A stretch of 64,000 nt of DNA from Glossina fuscipes (GCF_014805625.2 NW_023998485.1:469511-533510); one strand, 5' to 3'; counted from the first letter of the stretch, positions 12,241-27,577 are shown. Made by a program: numbers and translations. The notes: generated by a model not told the origin, from the letters alone.

Positions 12241-15200
12241 CAAAGCGTGTACCAGATAAGCTAGTAGTGTTCCATAATTATTACCTTCCTATAGCATTGT
12301 TAACCATTAAAGGAAAAAGTGAAGTGATTTTGATTTTATTTTTTCAAAACCCGAATGTACGCATCAGAGGCTTCATAAAGCATGTCTATAATAATATAAT
12401 GCGGACGAATGATATAGTTATGTATATCCGTACGTATGTATATTCTTGAGATTCCCGTAGTCGTAATCTAGAAACACAAAACTTGACAACATTAAGGTTG
12501 ATTTTAAATGTCAACCCATAAAGAACAGACATTATAAGTACCTTGAAGAACTAGACACAAGTGCTAGTAATGTCACCGATGTTACCTTCAGATAAAACTT
12601 GATCATTACTCCAAAACCAAACCTTCTTATTTTCTTTCTTAGCGAGCTATGGCATAATGCTACTTTTTGAACAAAAACTTGGAGATTATTTCCTCGAATA
12701 TAGGAGAAAATATTTTACAAATATGCGCTTGTATATAGCTAAAAGTTTTTTAAATAATTTCTTAAAAAAAAAAAACGTTAGTACAGCAGCCTTCTCAACA
12801 AAGTTTCTTTTTTTTCTATAGCATCTCCTTGGTCGCATTCTTACAGCTCGCAGTTTTTTATCTAAAATAAAAACACAAAATATTTTGCAAATGTTATTCA
12901 AGATTTCATTAAGCGGATTTCCAAAGAAAAGTAAAAATGAAAAATTCGTTATCGGATCAAGGTAAATAAAATCTGATTTCGAAAAAATCAGTCTTCAATT
13001 TGCTATAATATCGATAGAGATACGTTAGTATAAAACTTTGGGTAAAATTTAAAATAATAGATGTAGAGCTGAGGATGCGATCGGAAAAGTAGTGATAGTT
13101 TTAAACATTATAATTCCCCATATAGCAACTTCAACTTGAAAAATCGACTATTTGTGCCACATAAAAAATTAAAGACTCCATAGAACTGTTTGCATATCGC
13201 TCTGAAATTTATATAAAGACCGTTAAAAGAATAAATTGTGAAAAAATTCACCGGGCACCCTTGTATTACCCTTAAGTGGATGTATATTATTGCGAATTTA
13301 AAATTTCATCAATTCCCCCAAAGGAAGTTATCCTTTTAACTATGACAAACACAACTGATTGATTTGGGTTAAATTGGTAATTGTTCATATGGCGTGCGTT
13401 ACCATATACGTAATATACATGAATTCGTTTAGTTTCGAGGTACTTTACCCGGAGCTCAAATTTTACATTTCTTGGGGAAAATGCTTGGAAGAAAAGAAGA
13501 GAAGAAGAAAAATCAACAGCAATAACCAAAAATATAGATAAACATCTGATGTTAGTTTCGTTTTAAGTATGTGTGTGTGTGTGTGTGTGTACATAAGTGT
13601 GTTTAACCTGAATTATTGACAGCCAAAGCATATAAAAGACCGAGATTATGTAATAAATGGAGAGCAAGCAACAATGCGAACAAAAATGGTAAATCTGCTC
13701 GTTGATTGCCTGCCAAATAATACAACATACCGCCACCTGACTGCCACCTGCTGCTATATTATATGGTGCAGTAGCAATTGCACATACATCGCATCGTATT
13801 GTATCTGCACAAAATATTGCACAAAAGAAATGAATTAGAGCTTTTGCTTTATGCTACGAAAAAAAAGAGACAACAACAACAATAACAAAGGCAAATTGTA
13901 ACCACTGCCGCAGCAATGTTCGGTATTGTACTGCTTTTGGACATGTACACGGACATATTATGTACTATTTTTGGAACAGTTTAACGATTCTTAATCATTG
14001 GAAGTTGAAAAGACAAAAAAAAAAATTAAGAAAAAACTTAATTAAAATTAGTAAAACTTCACACACAAAGACCCATATGCATGTTCATAAATACATTATG
14101 TCAAGCAACAGGAAAATTTTCATATTAAACGAAAAGTGTTTTTTTATATACGTAAGTATTTGTTTGTGTTGTTATTGTTCTTGTTTATATGATATATAGG
14201 CTACGTTTTCATTTACCATTGTTTATGCTCAATGCAAAACAAGACTTTCGATTAAGCACCAGTTGCAGCCGTTCACTTTAGTTATTGTCCAAAAAGGCGT
14301 ATGCATGCATATATTTCTTTTAAGCCATTTAATACAAATTTTTTGGGTTTTTTTTTTTTTTTTGTATTTACGCCATAGTCAATAACTTATATTTCGCTTT
14401 ATGGGTTTAGCAATGAATCGAACTAACTGCTATATGAAAGGCAATGAATTTTAATTTTCCGGCATCTCTAACATTTAAAGTGAATTATTTTTGATAAACT
14501 CAATAAAGATATAATAATGAAAAGAGGAATTCCAAAATACGAGTTAATTTAAAACTAATAATTTGTATTAATAACCATTAGAAAATTAATGAAAAATTGT
14601 TTTTGAAGATGACGCAAACAAGAAGAAAAGAAGAGGTCGTATTCTACTCTTACTAAATTACTACCACTGCTGCTACTAAAAATTGCCTAATTGATGGATC
14701 TTTTCGCACACATATATTTTACATTTTAGGTTACACATTGGCCAAAACTACAGCTAGCCTGAAGCCAAGTCCCCGCATAACTCAGCGACCAGTCTCAGGC
14801 TAATAACTATTGCTTAACGTCTTCGCTAGCATCTGTTATATAATTTTGCAGTATCGAATATAGTGTCGAATGTTAAGAGCAATCTTATGGCATTGTTACT
14901 GGTGCCTAGTGGCTGCGTTGTCTTATCACGTTATTTTCTCTTTTCACTTATAATTCTGCTATTGCCCAGCGAAATAGTCTCGCAAACAAGCACTTCAATA
15001 TAACTTTGTTTTGCAATCAGTTTGCTAAGTTATGAAAAATCAAGAAAAAAAGATTTTTTTTTGTGACTATCTTTTGATTTATGACGTCTCTGGGCTGTTG
15101 CTTGGAACAACAAAGTTTAAGAAGTTAGGAATACGAAAGGAGAACCTGTTTTGATTGCCTAGAAAAAAAAGGCGCGTCGTATATGCTTATAGGCCGACGT

Positions 15201-16980
15201 AAGCGAAAGCGCTGGTAGTATCGATAGCGTTGATAATGATTTTAGAAATTTGGTTTGAAATCACGACATTGTTGCCTATTATAGGCACCACACAATCACT
15301 AAAGTTAACTATAGATAGTCATTTAGCATTTCATTTTTCTGTTTTTTGTTTAATAATCCGTCATAAATTTTATGTACAACGTTAAGTCCACGGGGTTTAA
15401 CACGAATAATTTGCCCCTTTATTAAAGTAGCCGTTTAGTGATTCAATTTGTTAGTTAATCGTGGAGCCATGCATATCACTTAAAAGCAGCTTCTTGTTTT
15501 GCTTCTATACCAAAAACTTAGTAATCATTTAAGTATAGCAATTGTCCATTATTAGTACGTTAATTGGCGCCGTTCGATCTACACATCATCATAATAATAT
15601 AATATTCGACGATCATAGTAATCAATCATTACCTCATATTGAGCGTTCCTAAACGTTTACTAAAAATACAGATGCTAAGCAAGCGCGACTTTTTCTAAAA
15701 GTTTGCATAGACGGGATACATTTGACAAGTATGTTAACTTAAATCAAATATCCAAACTAATATACAAATAAGGTGATAAACGTCTCTCTCCTAAACAAAC
15801 ACTCCAGAGAATTTGTACTTTTTCGCACAAAAATGAAATCTCATAAATTCACTGCTTTTCCGGGGTCGGAACAATAGCCACAAGGAAGAGTCGTTTACTT
15901 CACAAAACAGATCTGAGTGGAACCTTTGGCCCTACTCAAAATATTATGGTTTTTAAAAGTATTCCTAAAACGCTAATTGACGTTATTATGGTGACGTCGC
16001 CTTAATCAGACTGAAGAATTTGGGGCATACTTAACCTCTCATATGTGTTACTTTAAATTGGAACAGCACCTCTAAAGGAAGTAGTCTTACTAGTTGAGGT
16101 TGCGAAGTTATCGTTTACATATAACTTTATAAACCTATGATGTTCCTTCTAAGTAGGTTTCAGTTGGATGTCCAGACTGTAAATTTCGGAGATATTTTGA
16201 AATGAATGAATGAAAAGTGGAGCGCAGAACGGGACAAAGGTCTTGTCTAACGGTCTGACGGCTGACTTAGTACTCAGAGAATTTAACTATTATATTAACA
16301 CCACCTTCAAAAAAAAGCACTTAGAAGAAGGTCACTAGCTCAAGGAAAAAATTTGTTTTTCCTTTTCGCAATATAAGACATTAGAGGCAGATTAGATCAA
16401 CGCTCCCACTCCATAGTCCACTTATTATGGTCACCATTGTCAGCTTAGCTGAAAGTAAATGCGTTTTGAAAATGATCCAATTTGCTATATCATCACGCTA
16501 ATGAAAAAGATGGTGGCGCTTATGGTAAGCATGCCCTGTGCCAGCAAAGCGCCTATTATTGTCTTAAACTTCCTTTGCCGTATTTTTTTATACATTTTAT
16601 ATGTGCGCCTCATAATCACTTTCAACAAACTATATATATATTTACGCACTGGTTTCTATAGTTCTGATATGAGTCCTCACGGTAAACGACCTGAGAAATA
16701 TGCAAGTAAAGTGTGTCAATTTGTTCGGGGTTGCTGAACACATTGTAAATAACAACTACGATCTCTTACATCTTAAAACTTGTTAAATGGTTAAAAAAGT
16801 CATGATACACAAAAATTATTCACGACACTAACTAAAAAGAGCTCTAGCAACTCGAAAATTCCTGATTACGAAAAAAAAAAAAAAAAATCGACAAAACACA
16901 TAAATCACGATTTTCTTTCTAACTTGTCAATAGAGCACTTTATTGAGACAACACCAAAGCCAAGCGTACACCGAAGGTAT
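12241..16980. other. Non-coding AT-rich interval
   Basis: No gene recognised. It includes a (GT)10 microsatellite (13571-13590) and several homopolymer A or T runs. Part of 12960-13260 resembles old interspersed repeat sequence but I could not define ends. Confidence 0.4.
13571..13590. repeat. (GT)10 microsatellite
   Basis: Ten perfect GT units, directly visible. Confidence 0.95.
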
Positions 16981-16983
16981 TGC

Positions 16984-17020
16984 TATATAAAAGGACTTGT
17001 CGAATCAAATACACAGTTAC
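16984..17020 (+). promoter_or_regulatory. Promoter-like TATA and initiator pair
   Basis: TATATAAAAGG begins at 16984 and CACAGTTAC follows with an A at 17015, about 30 nt on. A short ATG-led stretch (17022) precedes a weak GTAACC donor. No downstream coding exon was found, so the transcript is unknown. Confidence 0.28.
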
Positions 17021-20000
17021 TTATGCAAGCAATAATGTAACCATAACATCACCAACGGGTTTGTTTTGGTTGAGTATTTTAAAAATAGCTCAAGAAAAGT
17101 TAACTTATCTTTCCTTTTCGTACGACTCCTAGTGGCTGTGGAGGTGATGTTGGCACTTATATTAGCTTTAAGCAGGCCACTAGGCCATTATGTTAGATTA
17201 GTTTCTGCATTTTACATTTTGTTTTTTTTTTTTTTTTTGCTTTCCTGTTTTATAATAAAAACTTTGCATGCAATTTTCAAGAGCTGTTTGCATTTAAAAC
17301 GTTTGCTTAACTAACCACGAGAAGAAAAATAAAAAAAATTAATAAAAATGGTTTAATTACCACCTCTGGTGGTTTCACGTGTATCGCTAACTAATACGTC
17401 ATTTGACTTGTATAACTACACTACCGCCAAACATACGTATAAACAACAATTAAACATTTAATTGCATATTTCTGTGGCCGAATCATTGGGGAGTTGGGGG
17501 AAATGAAAGATTGTAGAAAGGTGAAATAACAAACTAGAGCTCAGAAATCGTAAACTTTTTTTATAAGCAATCGTCGTTGTCCTCAACTGCCACTAACTGA
17601 CATGTGATAATTTAATAATAGTCTTAAATGCTATATAAATTTGTATTTAGAGAAGATAGTGTGTCTTAAATAGCGTCATAACAATTTAGAATTTCAATTT
17701 TCGGGGTACCGTTTGATTAGGTTTTAATTTTTATAGGATGTATCGTGCACAAGAATATAGAAAAGACAAAAAACTTAAGCGAAAAACTTGTTTTAAGCAA
17801 AATGTGAAATCAGCGTTTTTTCAGATTCTAAATACTATAGGATTTGTAGTTACTTTTTTTTTTTTTATTTATTTAATATTAAACAAGTTCTTGAACTTAA
17901 ATCTTTTGTTTATAAAAATGGGAACAAAAAATTTTGAAAATTTGCGATAAAATAAAATTTTGAAGATTTTTATTTATATATTTTTGATCCAGTTTAATGA
18001 TTTTCGATTTTGATAAAGCAAATTTGTATCAATCTATTGCAACGCGCTTGAAATATTCTTTTTAACTATGGAATAAATTTTATATTTAATAAAGTTGCTT
18101 AATCAGCATTTATACCGAATGCGAGAATACGGAACCGTTTTCTATAAAAAGTAAGAAAGAGATTTCATTCAAATTGGATTGAACATTTAATGCCTGAATG
18201 CAATTATGTATTGGCATATCCAAAACAGAAGGTGGGTTAGTAATAATCAATGGCCGGAAATATCCAAGTTTTCCGAAGTTCTAATCTTAACTTGCCGCAA
18301 TTGTTTTTAGAAGACTAAAATATGCATTTCCAAGTTCTTTTTAAAATAGTAAAATCTTGTAGAAGCTTGCTCGCTTGAGCAAGGTATGGCTAACGAACAC
18401 GTTATTCACAAATTTGTGTCAAAGGTTTAAGTATGGGCAGTAAAAAAGCATTTAAGAGAAAAGATCTCGTAAACATAGAAAAAAGAAAATACATTATAAA
18501 AAGTACAGTCTTGGGCGGTGTTTCAACTCCTAAAGTCTGAAAATAAAATTTTCATTTCATTTCTCTTTAGCTACGTCCAATATTAATTAGCAGTTCTTTT
18601 CTATGTAGCTCCACGTCGATTAAAGCATTACACACTTATTTGCTACGATACAAAGTTTAATAAAGTAAGCAAAAGCTGATCTAGGTTGAAATGATTTTTT
18701 AATAAGTTTTAATTGCAAAAATGTGCTTGAAAAAGTCTTACACAAATAAAATAACAAATACAACAATAATCATTTTCGACTTAGAAGGATATTTATTAGT
18801 CGCTTAGCTTGCTTTTTTAGCTACAGAGCAGTAAGAGAACTTCCTGTTTAGGACCCGTAAGATAATGGCTTCCGTAAACTGCGATTCCACCACAACTGTA
18901 TTAAAGCCTTAAGGGTTTCAAAAATCTCATTATGAAATTTAAACAACACTGAAGTTTAAACACATATTGGTAGAATTCGATAGGTGTTGTTCTTTGATAA
19001 AATAAAATGATAAGATTTTCGGCCGTTTTAACGAAAGTTTTTCTTAAATTTAAGGCAAAGTTTGGAAGTCAACATTTAGGTATGCTGTATAAATTCTATC
19101 TACATATGCATGAATTCCAATGCTTCATCTTCATCCATTCTTCGATTCCTAGAGACCTATGAGATCGTATTAATAAGTTAAACTGGTGAACATGCACTTG
19201 GATTACAAAGTCCATTGCACTATTTTTTTCGATGAAGAATATATTGTTGTGAAATTCGCTTTTACTAAGATACAGTCCGTATCACTGGATCGTAGATATT
19301 TTGATCAAGAGAAGTACACTTCAAAGTTCTTTGATTTTACTACTTTGTCTTTCACAACAGTAGAAGTATTTATTTACAATTATATTTCTTACGTGTAGGA
19401 TTATTTACAATTTATTTTGGCCGTACTCTCAGCTCAAATATTCCTGCCCGACTAACTCTCCCTTCCACAAATATTCTATTTATGTACATTTTTACAAGCA
19501 TGTTACTATACCTAAATTTATGGTTTTATTTCTAATCCCAGCCTGTGCACTTAGCTTTTACCTGTCTGCTTTTCCGCTAATCGTGTAGATCGGCCGGCAG
19601 CTGCATGGGGCGCCTGCGAATGCTCATTTTGTTTCTCCTTCTTTTGGGATTTTCGCAACAATATGTAAACCATATCGCTGCTTATTGCTTATAGTTTGGT
19701 AACTTTTTACGCCTTATTACAAAAATAAGTAATTGTAACATCGTTTTTTTTTTGTACAAATGTCTTGAGTAGCGCAGGCGTATTTTCCGGTATATTTTCG
19801 TCGGCGATCGGCGTGGTCCGATGTAGAGCTACTCAAATGCAAACGTTATACCAATTATATTAACTCCATGCGTGCTTTACAGGGAAATCAGATTGAATCG
19901 TGTATATGCATGTCGGGCAATGCTTACATAGACGGAAATATCGGTCTATGAAGTCTCTGATCTGAAGTGATCTAGAAGTTGAAAAAGTACGCTAGGTCCA

Positions 20001-21560
20001 TGGTATTACACCTACTTTAATTATTTGCGCCTACGGCGATACCATTCAGCAATAGGTCGAAATCAATAGTGTTAGATTATGTTTGTGTCTGTAGTTAATT
20101 ATTTAAAATAATTTTAATGTAACAGAAGTACAGATATATCGCATCAAAATTTGCTTCAATGCCATAGCTGTCTTATATTATATATATTATATTGTTTTTA
20201 AAATTTTTTTTACATTTTCGCTAACCGAAGCACAAGGATAAACTGTAAATTCCCTCCCATTTAGAGTATCAGATGCCTACGCGTCAGCGACCTCCAAAAT
20301 TAGAAGTATTTTGATCTAAAACATAGTAACTATGTTTGTCTATTCGTTTTTCCGTCCATTGTAAGAAAGTTGATGATCGCGAAAATTAAAACGCTTTGCG
20401 ATTCTTAAAAGACGATCTTAAGTGAAGTTTGAAAATAAATACAATCTCCAGATTCAGACTGTGCATGATGTATGCCGTATAGTAAATATTACGGCAAATG
20501 TTCGTTTAAAATTAGCTGAAAATATTTTTAAAAAAGTTTGCATGCCCAATTGAGCTTGGTCGACCTATAGGTCATCTCAAGACAAGTAAAAAAGAATAGT
20601 ACAGTATAGTACACTTTAGTATAGTATACTATATATAGTACATAGAACTACAGTTAGAAGCAGCTATTCTGATCTACAACTCTGTATAACTGCAAAGCTT
20701 ATGGATATTTTGTAGAGAGAGCAAACATGAGTTTAAAAATGATGCAAGTCTGCCTGCTAACATGTCCACTGTTAATAAAATTCTTCGTAGCTTGAGATGT
20801 TCGGTACCAAATGTTGATCCATTTCGAAGGTTCAACTAAGACGAAAATAATTGAATCGATTTAAAATCGTAGGCTTATTAAAATTGCTTATATTGTTTAG
20901 CTACTGTTTGTTGCGTATATTAACTCATGTTTCGAAAGAAATGACATAACTAGTATATGATGGCTATTAAAATATATTCGTGGTGGTCATGAAATAAAAA
21001 AATGTTTCATTAAAAAAAAGAATTATTTATTTTATAAAATATATTCCAACAAAAAAATGTATCGTAAGCACACCGGTGTGTAATTAGATTTTTTTTTTTT
21101 TTTTTTTTTGGAATTTTCCAACCACTTTTTTTTTTAGCTGCTGTTACGGCTTACTCAGAATTTTTTTTTTAATATATTATGTGTTATTTAAAATTTTATT
21201 GATATTTTTAAAGTGATTGAACAATCTCTTCTTTACATGTGTTTGAAGGTTTGTTCGTATGCATACATTTTTTTATTACTTTAGACAATAAACCAGTTCA
21301 AAATTAATACATTTTAAATCGATTTTATTGACAAGGTAATTAGCAGACAGAAGAGTGCGTAGGCAATTCAGATTATTCTTAAAAAAAAACAAGTTTAACA
21401 CACGAATGAAATGCATTTAGAACTCGCTTAGAAATCATTTGTAGAGCTCATCTTTTGTATTCAAATATTAAGGTTGGCATATGTTTATTTAATAATGAGT
21501 GACAATATTTATGTAAAGCCGATTCCATTAATTTTAATCTTAGAGAAAGTCAAGCAGAAG
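17021..21560. other. Non-coding AT-rich interval
   Basis: No gene recognised. The frame at 17066-17314 does not start with ATG and is hydrophobic low-complexity sequence. A partly palindromic TATAGTA-rich stretch lies at 20595-20645. Confidence 0.4.
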
Positions 21561-21600
21561 ATGTAAACAAATTATATTCGACGGTGACCGAATCCTTAAT
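21560..21600 (-). repeat. Dispersed repeat end, reverse orientation
   Basis: Read on the minus strand, 21597-21569 gives AGGATTCGGTCACCGTCGA followed by ATATAATTT, matching the end motif of the copies at 11533 and 36443. The rest of this copy is too diverged to delimit. Confidence 0.45.
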
Positions 21601-23869
21601 ACCCACCACTTTTATCATAAAAAAAAATGCAAAGGAAATCAGAAAAGGGAAAAACCGAGACTGTGTACTATAGGCTGGTATTATAGAATTATCTATCGAT
21701 ACATCTGTGTAGTTTACAAGGTTAGAAAAAAAGTTCAGTGTTGTCGTGGCAACTTTGTATAGTTAGTTCATAAGGATGACTAAATAGATGCAAATAGATA
21801 ATAAGCAACAATATGCTTTAGTTTAGGCGCCAGCTTGAGTATGAGCATATAAATGGAGCGGGAGAAAACTTTCTTAAATTACATGCTTTTAGAAGCAGAA
21901 GTGTTGTCAATTTACGCCGCACTATAGATGTGCCTTTTGGTTGATTTATGGTATTTTCAATACCATTTTATGGGCAACAACGTCCAATAACTTCGCCAAA
22001 TTTGAAACGGACGAAGGACGACATGGACCCACAAACACACGAACAAATCGACTGCTAATAAAACAGAGGTGGTAATGCCTGAAATATAGACAATATCATA
22101 GGTTTGCGAGGGTTTCGCTGTTATAATCCTATCTATTAATGTGAACTTTAATCAACTCTTCTCCTAAATTCGTTTATTAACGCAGTTCTGTTGCCGTGCT
22201 TTTCGCATTTTAATCACAGTATTCAAACAGTACTTACAATACTTTAACATTAAAATGGGACAGCAAGACAAACCACCGCAAGCAGTGCTGCAATTCGGAA
22301 TGCCAATGTTGTGGATACAACCTATAGACCACAGTTCTCAATTCTATATTTGTCGGTATCCGAGCTATTCCAAACCAATCCAAATTTAGTCCATCATTTT
22401 ACCTGCTCCGAACAGAAATCTTCTGAAAGTGGAACGCCATGTTAATATTCTGGCAGGCAGGACTTATATATTTTATTGTCCCATTTGGTTTCCTTCTCAA
22501 AGCTATGGTGGTTGTTTTTTTCACTCAATATTGGTAACGTCAATATTGGTTAAGGATAATTAATTTTGTTAAGTTAGCGAGGTTAGCGATGCTGACTTTC
22601 ACTCATGTAATTTGTGATGTGTCGTAATTTAATTCATACCAAATTTAAATTTCCCTTCCAAAGGGGGCTCAATCAACCTTTGATGTTATTAAGTTTTGTT
22701 TAGAGAGGTGATAAAGCGCTTCTAAACCGATCAAGTAAAATAATTTCCTTCTAATTAACTTTAGAAAAGAGCTGAACTTATATTAAAGAAGACAAAAGTC
22801 ATTTGCCTGCTAAACTAAATTTTACGAAAAATATATGTAGTGAACAGTATATCAAACAATTGTTAACATTAAATTTAGAAAAATTAAAAATTTTCATAGT
22901 TCAGTCAAAACAATTCAAGTGTAACCAAAGCGGTATGTAGTAATATTTAATTCGTATTAAGTATATTAAAGATGGGGGAAAAAAATGTATCCAAAAGTGT
23001 AAACATTTATTAGTAAACAAAATTTTTTAAAAGAACCTTGAAATTTTAAATAGCTTATATAGATTAGTTTATATTAAATAACAACGAAAATCTCTGCTTT
23101 CGTAACTAATGGTCATGAAACACCTTACACCCCAATTCCCCTAATACGATTTTTCATATATTTTATTCACCAAGAATTGAAGCCTTGTGCGATATAGAAA
23201 TTAACATTGCATAAAAGTCCTTATGTGAGCTTACCACTATAAATTTATATATGAAGTGACTATTTGATAGCGATTTCACCGAGTTAACCTCTGTTATCCA
23301 GTAAATACGAACTTTTTGTAAGAAGGAAATCCAGAGATGTAGAGAGGCGATCGTACTTTATAAAATCTTATATTAGTTGATTTGACTGGGATTTTCTTCG
23401 ACAAACGACGATTTTGGACTATTAAATCAAAAAGTGGAATAATATATTTTGGCCCCATATCAAGTTTAATTGCAATAAGCAATATCTAAACTATCTACAA
23501 ATGATAAAAGGACGAGTTTTATGGGGGAAGAGAAATTTTAAGTGATTCATATGTCAATCTACTGAAAAATTATTTTGTGTGAATTTTTGTTTTCTTTTTA
23601 ATCATTCACTGAAAACAATGACTCAATGGCTTAGTTACACAATTTTGAATCATATTTTCAGAAAATTTTGAGGTTGTTGTTAAAGATGCAAAAGTCAGGC
23701 ATAAAAAAAAGATTCCTTACGAGAACCGTCACAACCCCATTTCGTGCTTAAAAAATCAATGAATTATTATGTCTTTTACGATTAATATGATCAATTGTAA
23801 AAATCGTAGTATAAATATTTTTTATTTGTTGTGCCCCATTATTGGTAGTGCAAGGCTCTTAAGTGTGTG
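21601..23869. other. Non-coding interval
   Basis: No gene, RNA or mobile element recognised. The short minus-strand frame at 23294-23482 has no motif. Confidence 0.35.
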
Positions 23870-24235
23870 CGGATATATGAAACAACGCGAAGAATTTGAG
23901 ATGGGCCTGTATTTTATTATACCGTTCAATTCAGTATCACTTTCTGAATCACTTTCTGTATCGATTTATTCTTATCTGCTGTCTGTCTGTCTTGCTTTTT
24001 GGGGTTCAACCCACAGATCGTCAATTTTGATTTTTTGAGATATTTTCACGAAATTTTGATACTGTTTTGACTTAAGATCGAATGGTATCAAAAATGGCTC
24101 GGACCATTTCCATCGCTTCCTATACAACGTCTTATTTTGAAAAATAATTATATGATTAACTTTAGAGCGGTGTAGAGTATTGAATGGTAGGCCATGGTCC
24201 ACTATAATCTTTTTACTTATTTTTTTGGCTTAGCA
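23870..24235 (+). repeat. Dispersed repeat copy 2
   Basis: The stretch contains CTGTCTGTCTGTCTTGC near 23980, then ATGGCTCGGACCATTTCC near 24091, and ends in TATAATCTTTTTACTTATT. The 'gtctgtc' block, the GGACCATT core and the TATAAT...TTACTT end match the general plan of the other copies. It may contain a diverged end of the same family or a related one. Boundaries approximate. Confidence 0.45.
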
Positions 24236-27200
24236 TAAAATTTTCAAGAAGGTTAAACGAAAGTAAGTAGCTCTCTCCTGTAATAAAATGCATATCGGCA
24301 AATATAACAAACTTGACAATGGGAATATGAATGCAACAATTTTCATGAGTTAGTAAATATTGAACGAACCGTTAAATTATTGATATGAACTATAATTAAA
24401 TTTCTTAAAAAGTAACAAACTGTGCAGATAGGTAATTCATTACTATGTAAGTTCTCTGCCTTAATATTTGCAGCAAGCAATAAGCTGTTTAAATAAATTT
24501 AAAATCTAACTCGTTGCAATATAATATAGGGAGTATCAAAGCAAATTTGTTATACGACTTTACTCTTTTGGGGGATAGATAAACACTACAAAAACAAATT
24601 GTTACCATTGTAAGTACTTTGAGGAATTTTTAAAATTCCGTTGAAATGACGCATTTAAAAAATTGCTTATATATCTCTGCTTAAGAAGACTTCATAGCAA
24701 AAAAAGGAAAGAAAAAAACAAAACATATAATTATTTTTATAATCATAATAATTGAAATTATTTGAAACAATTAAATATTGCGCACATATACCCGTCACAT
24801 GCATGTTTATATAACAACAACATGAAAATGATGCCATTCACTTGTTACATACGCTCATAGTGTTTATAATGGCTCCCCAATGGTCATAAGCCAAAAAATA
24901 AAAACTATATGAATTTTTCGTATGCTTACTTTTAACAACAGTCTTTTTCTCAACCTCATTTTTTCTGTAATTTTTGTAAATTTTTTTATATGCATTTTTA
25001 AAAGCTGCAAGTATGACTTATAAATGTATATTTTTATAACTACTGCTATAGCAGCCAGTGTCCGTTCAGATCTAGCTTGCTTTAACTTTACAATGCTTAT
25101 AGCTTGTGCATTAGGTGTCCATCCGTTTACTAATACTGCATGCTTGAAACACTTAAGTAGAGCAGTGCAACTACTAAACACCAGACAGATGCTGAGGCAT
25201 GCACAGGCAGGCAGACATATTGAAGACAGACGATAAGTTATAACACATTACGTACAAACAAATATATCTTGTTAGTTAGGTATGTATTTGTTGTGCTTTT
25301 TGTTTTTATGTTTTTTTTTTTTTTTCTTGAGTCTTGTGACTCTTACGCTTTGAATGACTGGTTTACTGGCCATTGAATATACGGTGCTGAGCTGCTGCAC
25401 TGTTATTTCCAAAGCCAGTATTTCTATAGCTATCAAATATTTACAGTCAGTCATAGATCACTCTTCGATACATACATAAGATATAATTGCTAGCTCTAGT
25501 TTGTGTGATTGCACACATTCGCATCCATCTATGTGCGCGATTGTTAAAAAAGATAGATATTTAAATTTTTTTTCTTTTTTACGCTGACTTTTCTCATTGA
25601 TTGTATGTCCGTTTAATGGTTTTAAAATTATATGATGAATAACTTAAGAAACTAAAAATTCATTTAACGCAATTAATCTGATTTTTATATAGCACCTTAA
25701 GCTTTTAACACATAAAAGGTATTGCGTAAGATCTTTCAAATGATCACTTTAACGAAAACACAAACACATAACAAAAAAAACCAGTAGCATTGTGCTGCGA
25801 CGCTGTGGATCTAGATTAAAATTACCTTAAAAGGTAAACATTTTGAGATAGCAAGTCATCGAGAAAAACCTCAATGATGTTTTGTTATGCTTCGTATCTA
25901 AAAACTAAAACTAAATGATCTTGAACAGTGTTTTAAGAAACACGCTGCAAGTATTGAATACTCGATTCCGAAGAGAGTTAAAAAAGCAATCAAAGAGCCG
26001 TTGGTAAATCCCTTATCATTGTCTTAAAAAGCAAAATTGATTTAACTTAAAAGCACATTAATCGTTGTTGCAACAATATTTACACCTTTTATATGCTTTG
26101 ATAACCCGAAGCTTTTTGTTTTTTAATCTTGATTAAATAATCATCCATACATTCAATTCATTCATTCATTGAATCCTATTCATTAGCATTCTTATGCATT
26201 GCGATCTTTATTAAGCATACATTTTAATTATTTTTTCACGCTTCGTTTCTTTACTCCCGTTTTGTTTTCTGAGTATAGTTTGACAAGTATGCATGCAAGA
26301 AATTTCCTATGCAAAATTATAACCGATAAGATACAAGAAGTTATAGTTACCATCTAATAGTGTAAAATATTAGAAGCACCTATTGTCCATTAATATTTAT
26401 CTTGTAACAGATAGCAGGAATATGATTTGTCGTGAAATTATATAGAAGTGAATGCAATAAGTTTTTTACTAAAAATCGTGCTTGGTATTCCGTTTTAAAT
26501 TTACCAGTGCTTTCAATTATGTTAAGGCAATTACTTTTAACTGTATCCGATGTGAGTCGGTACACTATTTACATCGATTACAGAGGATTTATTAGCATTT
26601 GAAAATGTTTGATGCAGTGAAAGCATGTATGCGTAAATTTTGAATAACTCACATCTGTCTGTGTGCCTGCTTATTCGTCTGTTGTTTAATATCAGGAGGA
26701 AAACCTGATATTTTTTCTTTTTTCTTCAGAAAACCTTATTTGATTAAATATTTGATTTCTCCTTTTTCTGATCAGACTATGTGCCGAAAGTACAATTAAA
26801 AAAACTCCCACCTTTTGTTTTTGTTTAAATTATGACTTCAAAATTTTACCTATTTTAGTTTGAAACTTTAAGTGTGACCTTAACTATTTCTCTTACAGTT
26901 GCTAAATTTGAACGCATAAATACAATTATCAAAGCCTTAATCGCCTTAAGTTCGGTCATTACCTAGACTAGATTGCACAATGGTATGATTTTCAATCTAT
27001 ACGAGCTACATATAATACAATCCAAGAGATATATATTATATATTTATACATACATTTTCATATACTGACAAGAATGTTGAGATCAATTGCTGTAAAAATC
27101 CGAAAAGACGAGTTAATTTGGAAGTCGGTACCAGTACTTTATCGACTACTACTACTTCAAACGCTTTCTTCATCTTGATCATCTCATTTCTATCTTCGGT

Positions 27201-27566
27201 GGACGCGATTTCTCACAAACGAACTACCTCGGTCTTTTTAAAACTTTGCACACTTTTCTTATCAGAATTGACTAGTAGTTGAGGAGATTATTTTTTCTCT
27301 GTTCACGATTTACTTTGTAAGATGTTATGTTATAATTGTTCTTTTATGTGCTTAAAAACTCGAATAAAATAATTCTTTTGGTACATTTAAACAAAAAGGA
27401 TTGAAAATATTTCTTTTTTTATTCTTAGATGAAGATATGAAAAAGTGTGTCGATTATTGCTCGTCGAAAGCATGAAATCTCTCCCGCGTGTGCCTGCTCC
27501 ATGAAAGGTGGTGGAGTAGGTGCAGGTGAGGACTATTTGAGAAAGCTTTGCGACAAGTTTATTTTG
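24236..27566. other. Non-coding interval before the LINE insertion
   Basis: No gene recognised. Short frames such as 24864-25181 (minus) carry no domain. Several homopolymer runs occur. Confidence 0.4.
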
Positions 27567-27577
27567 AAAAGATTTGT
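27567..27577 (+). repeat. Target-site copy 1 (AAAAGATTTGT)
   Basis: An 11-bp direct repeat, AAAAGATTTGT, identical to 32031-32041; a one-base variant (AAAAGATTTAT) lies at 27670-27680. These flank the two LINE-derived segments and are best read as target-site duplications. Confidence 0.8.
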
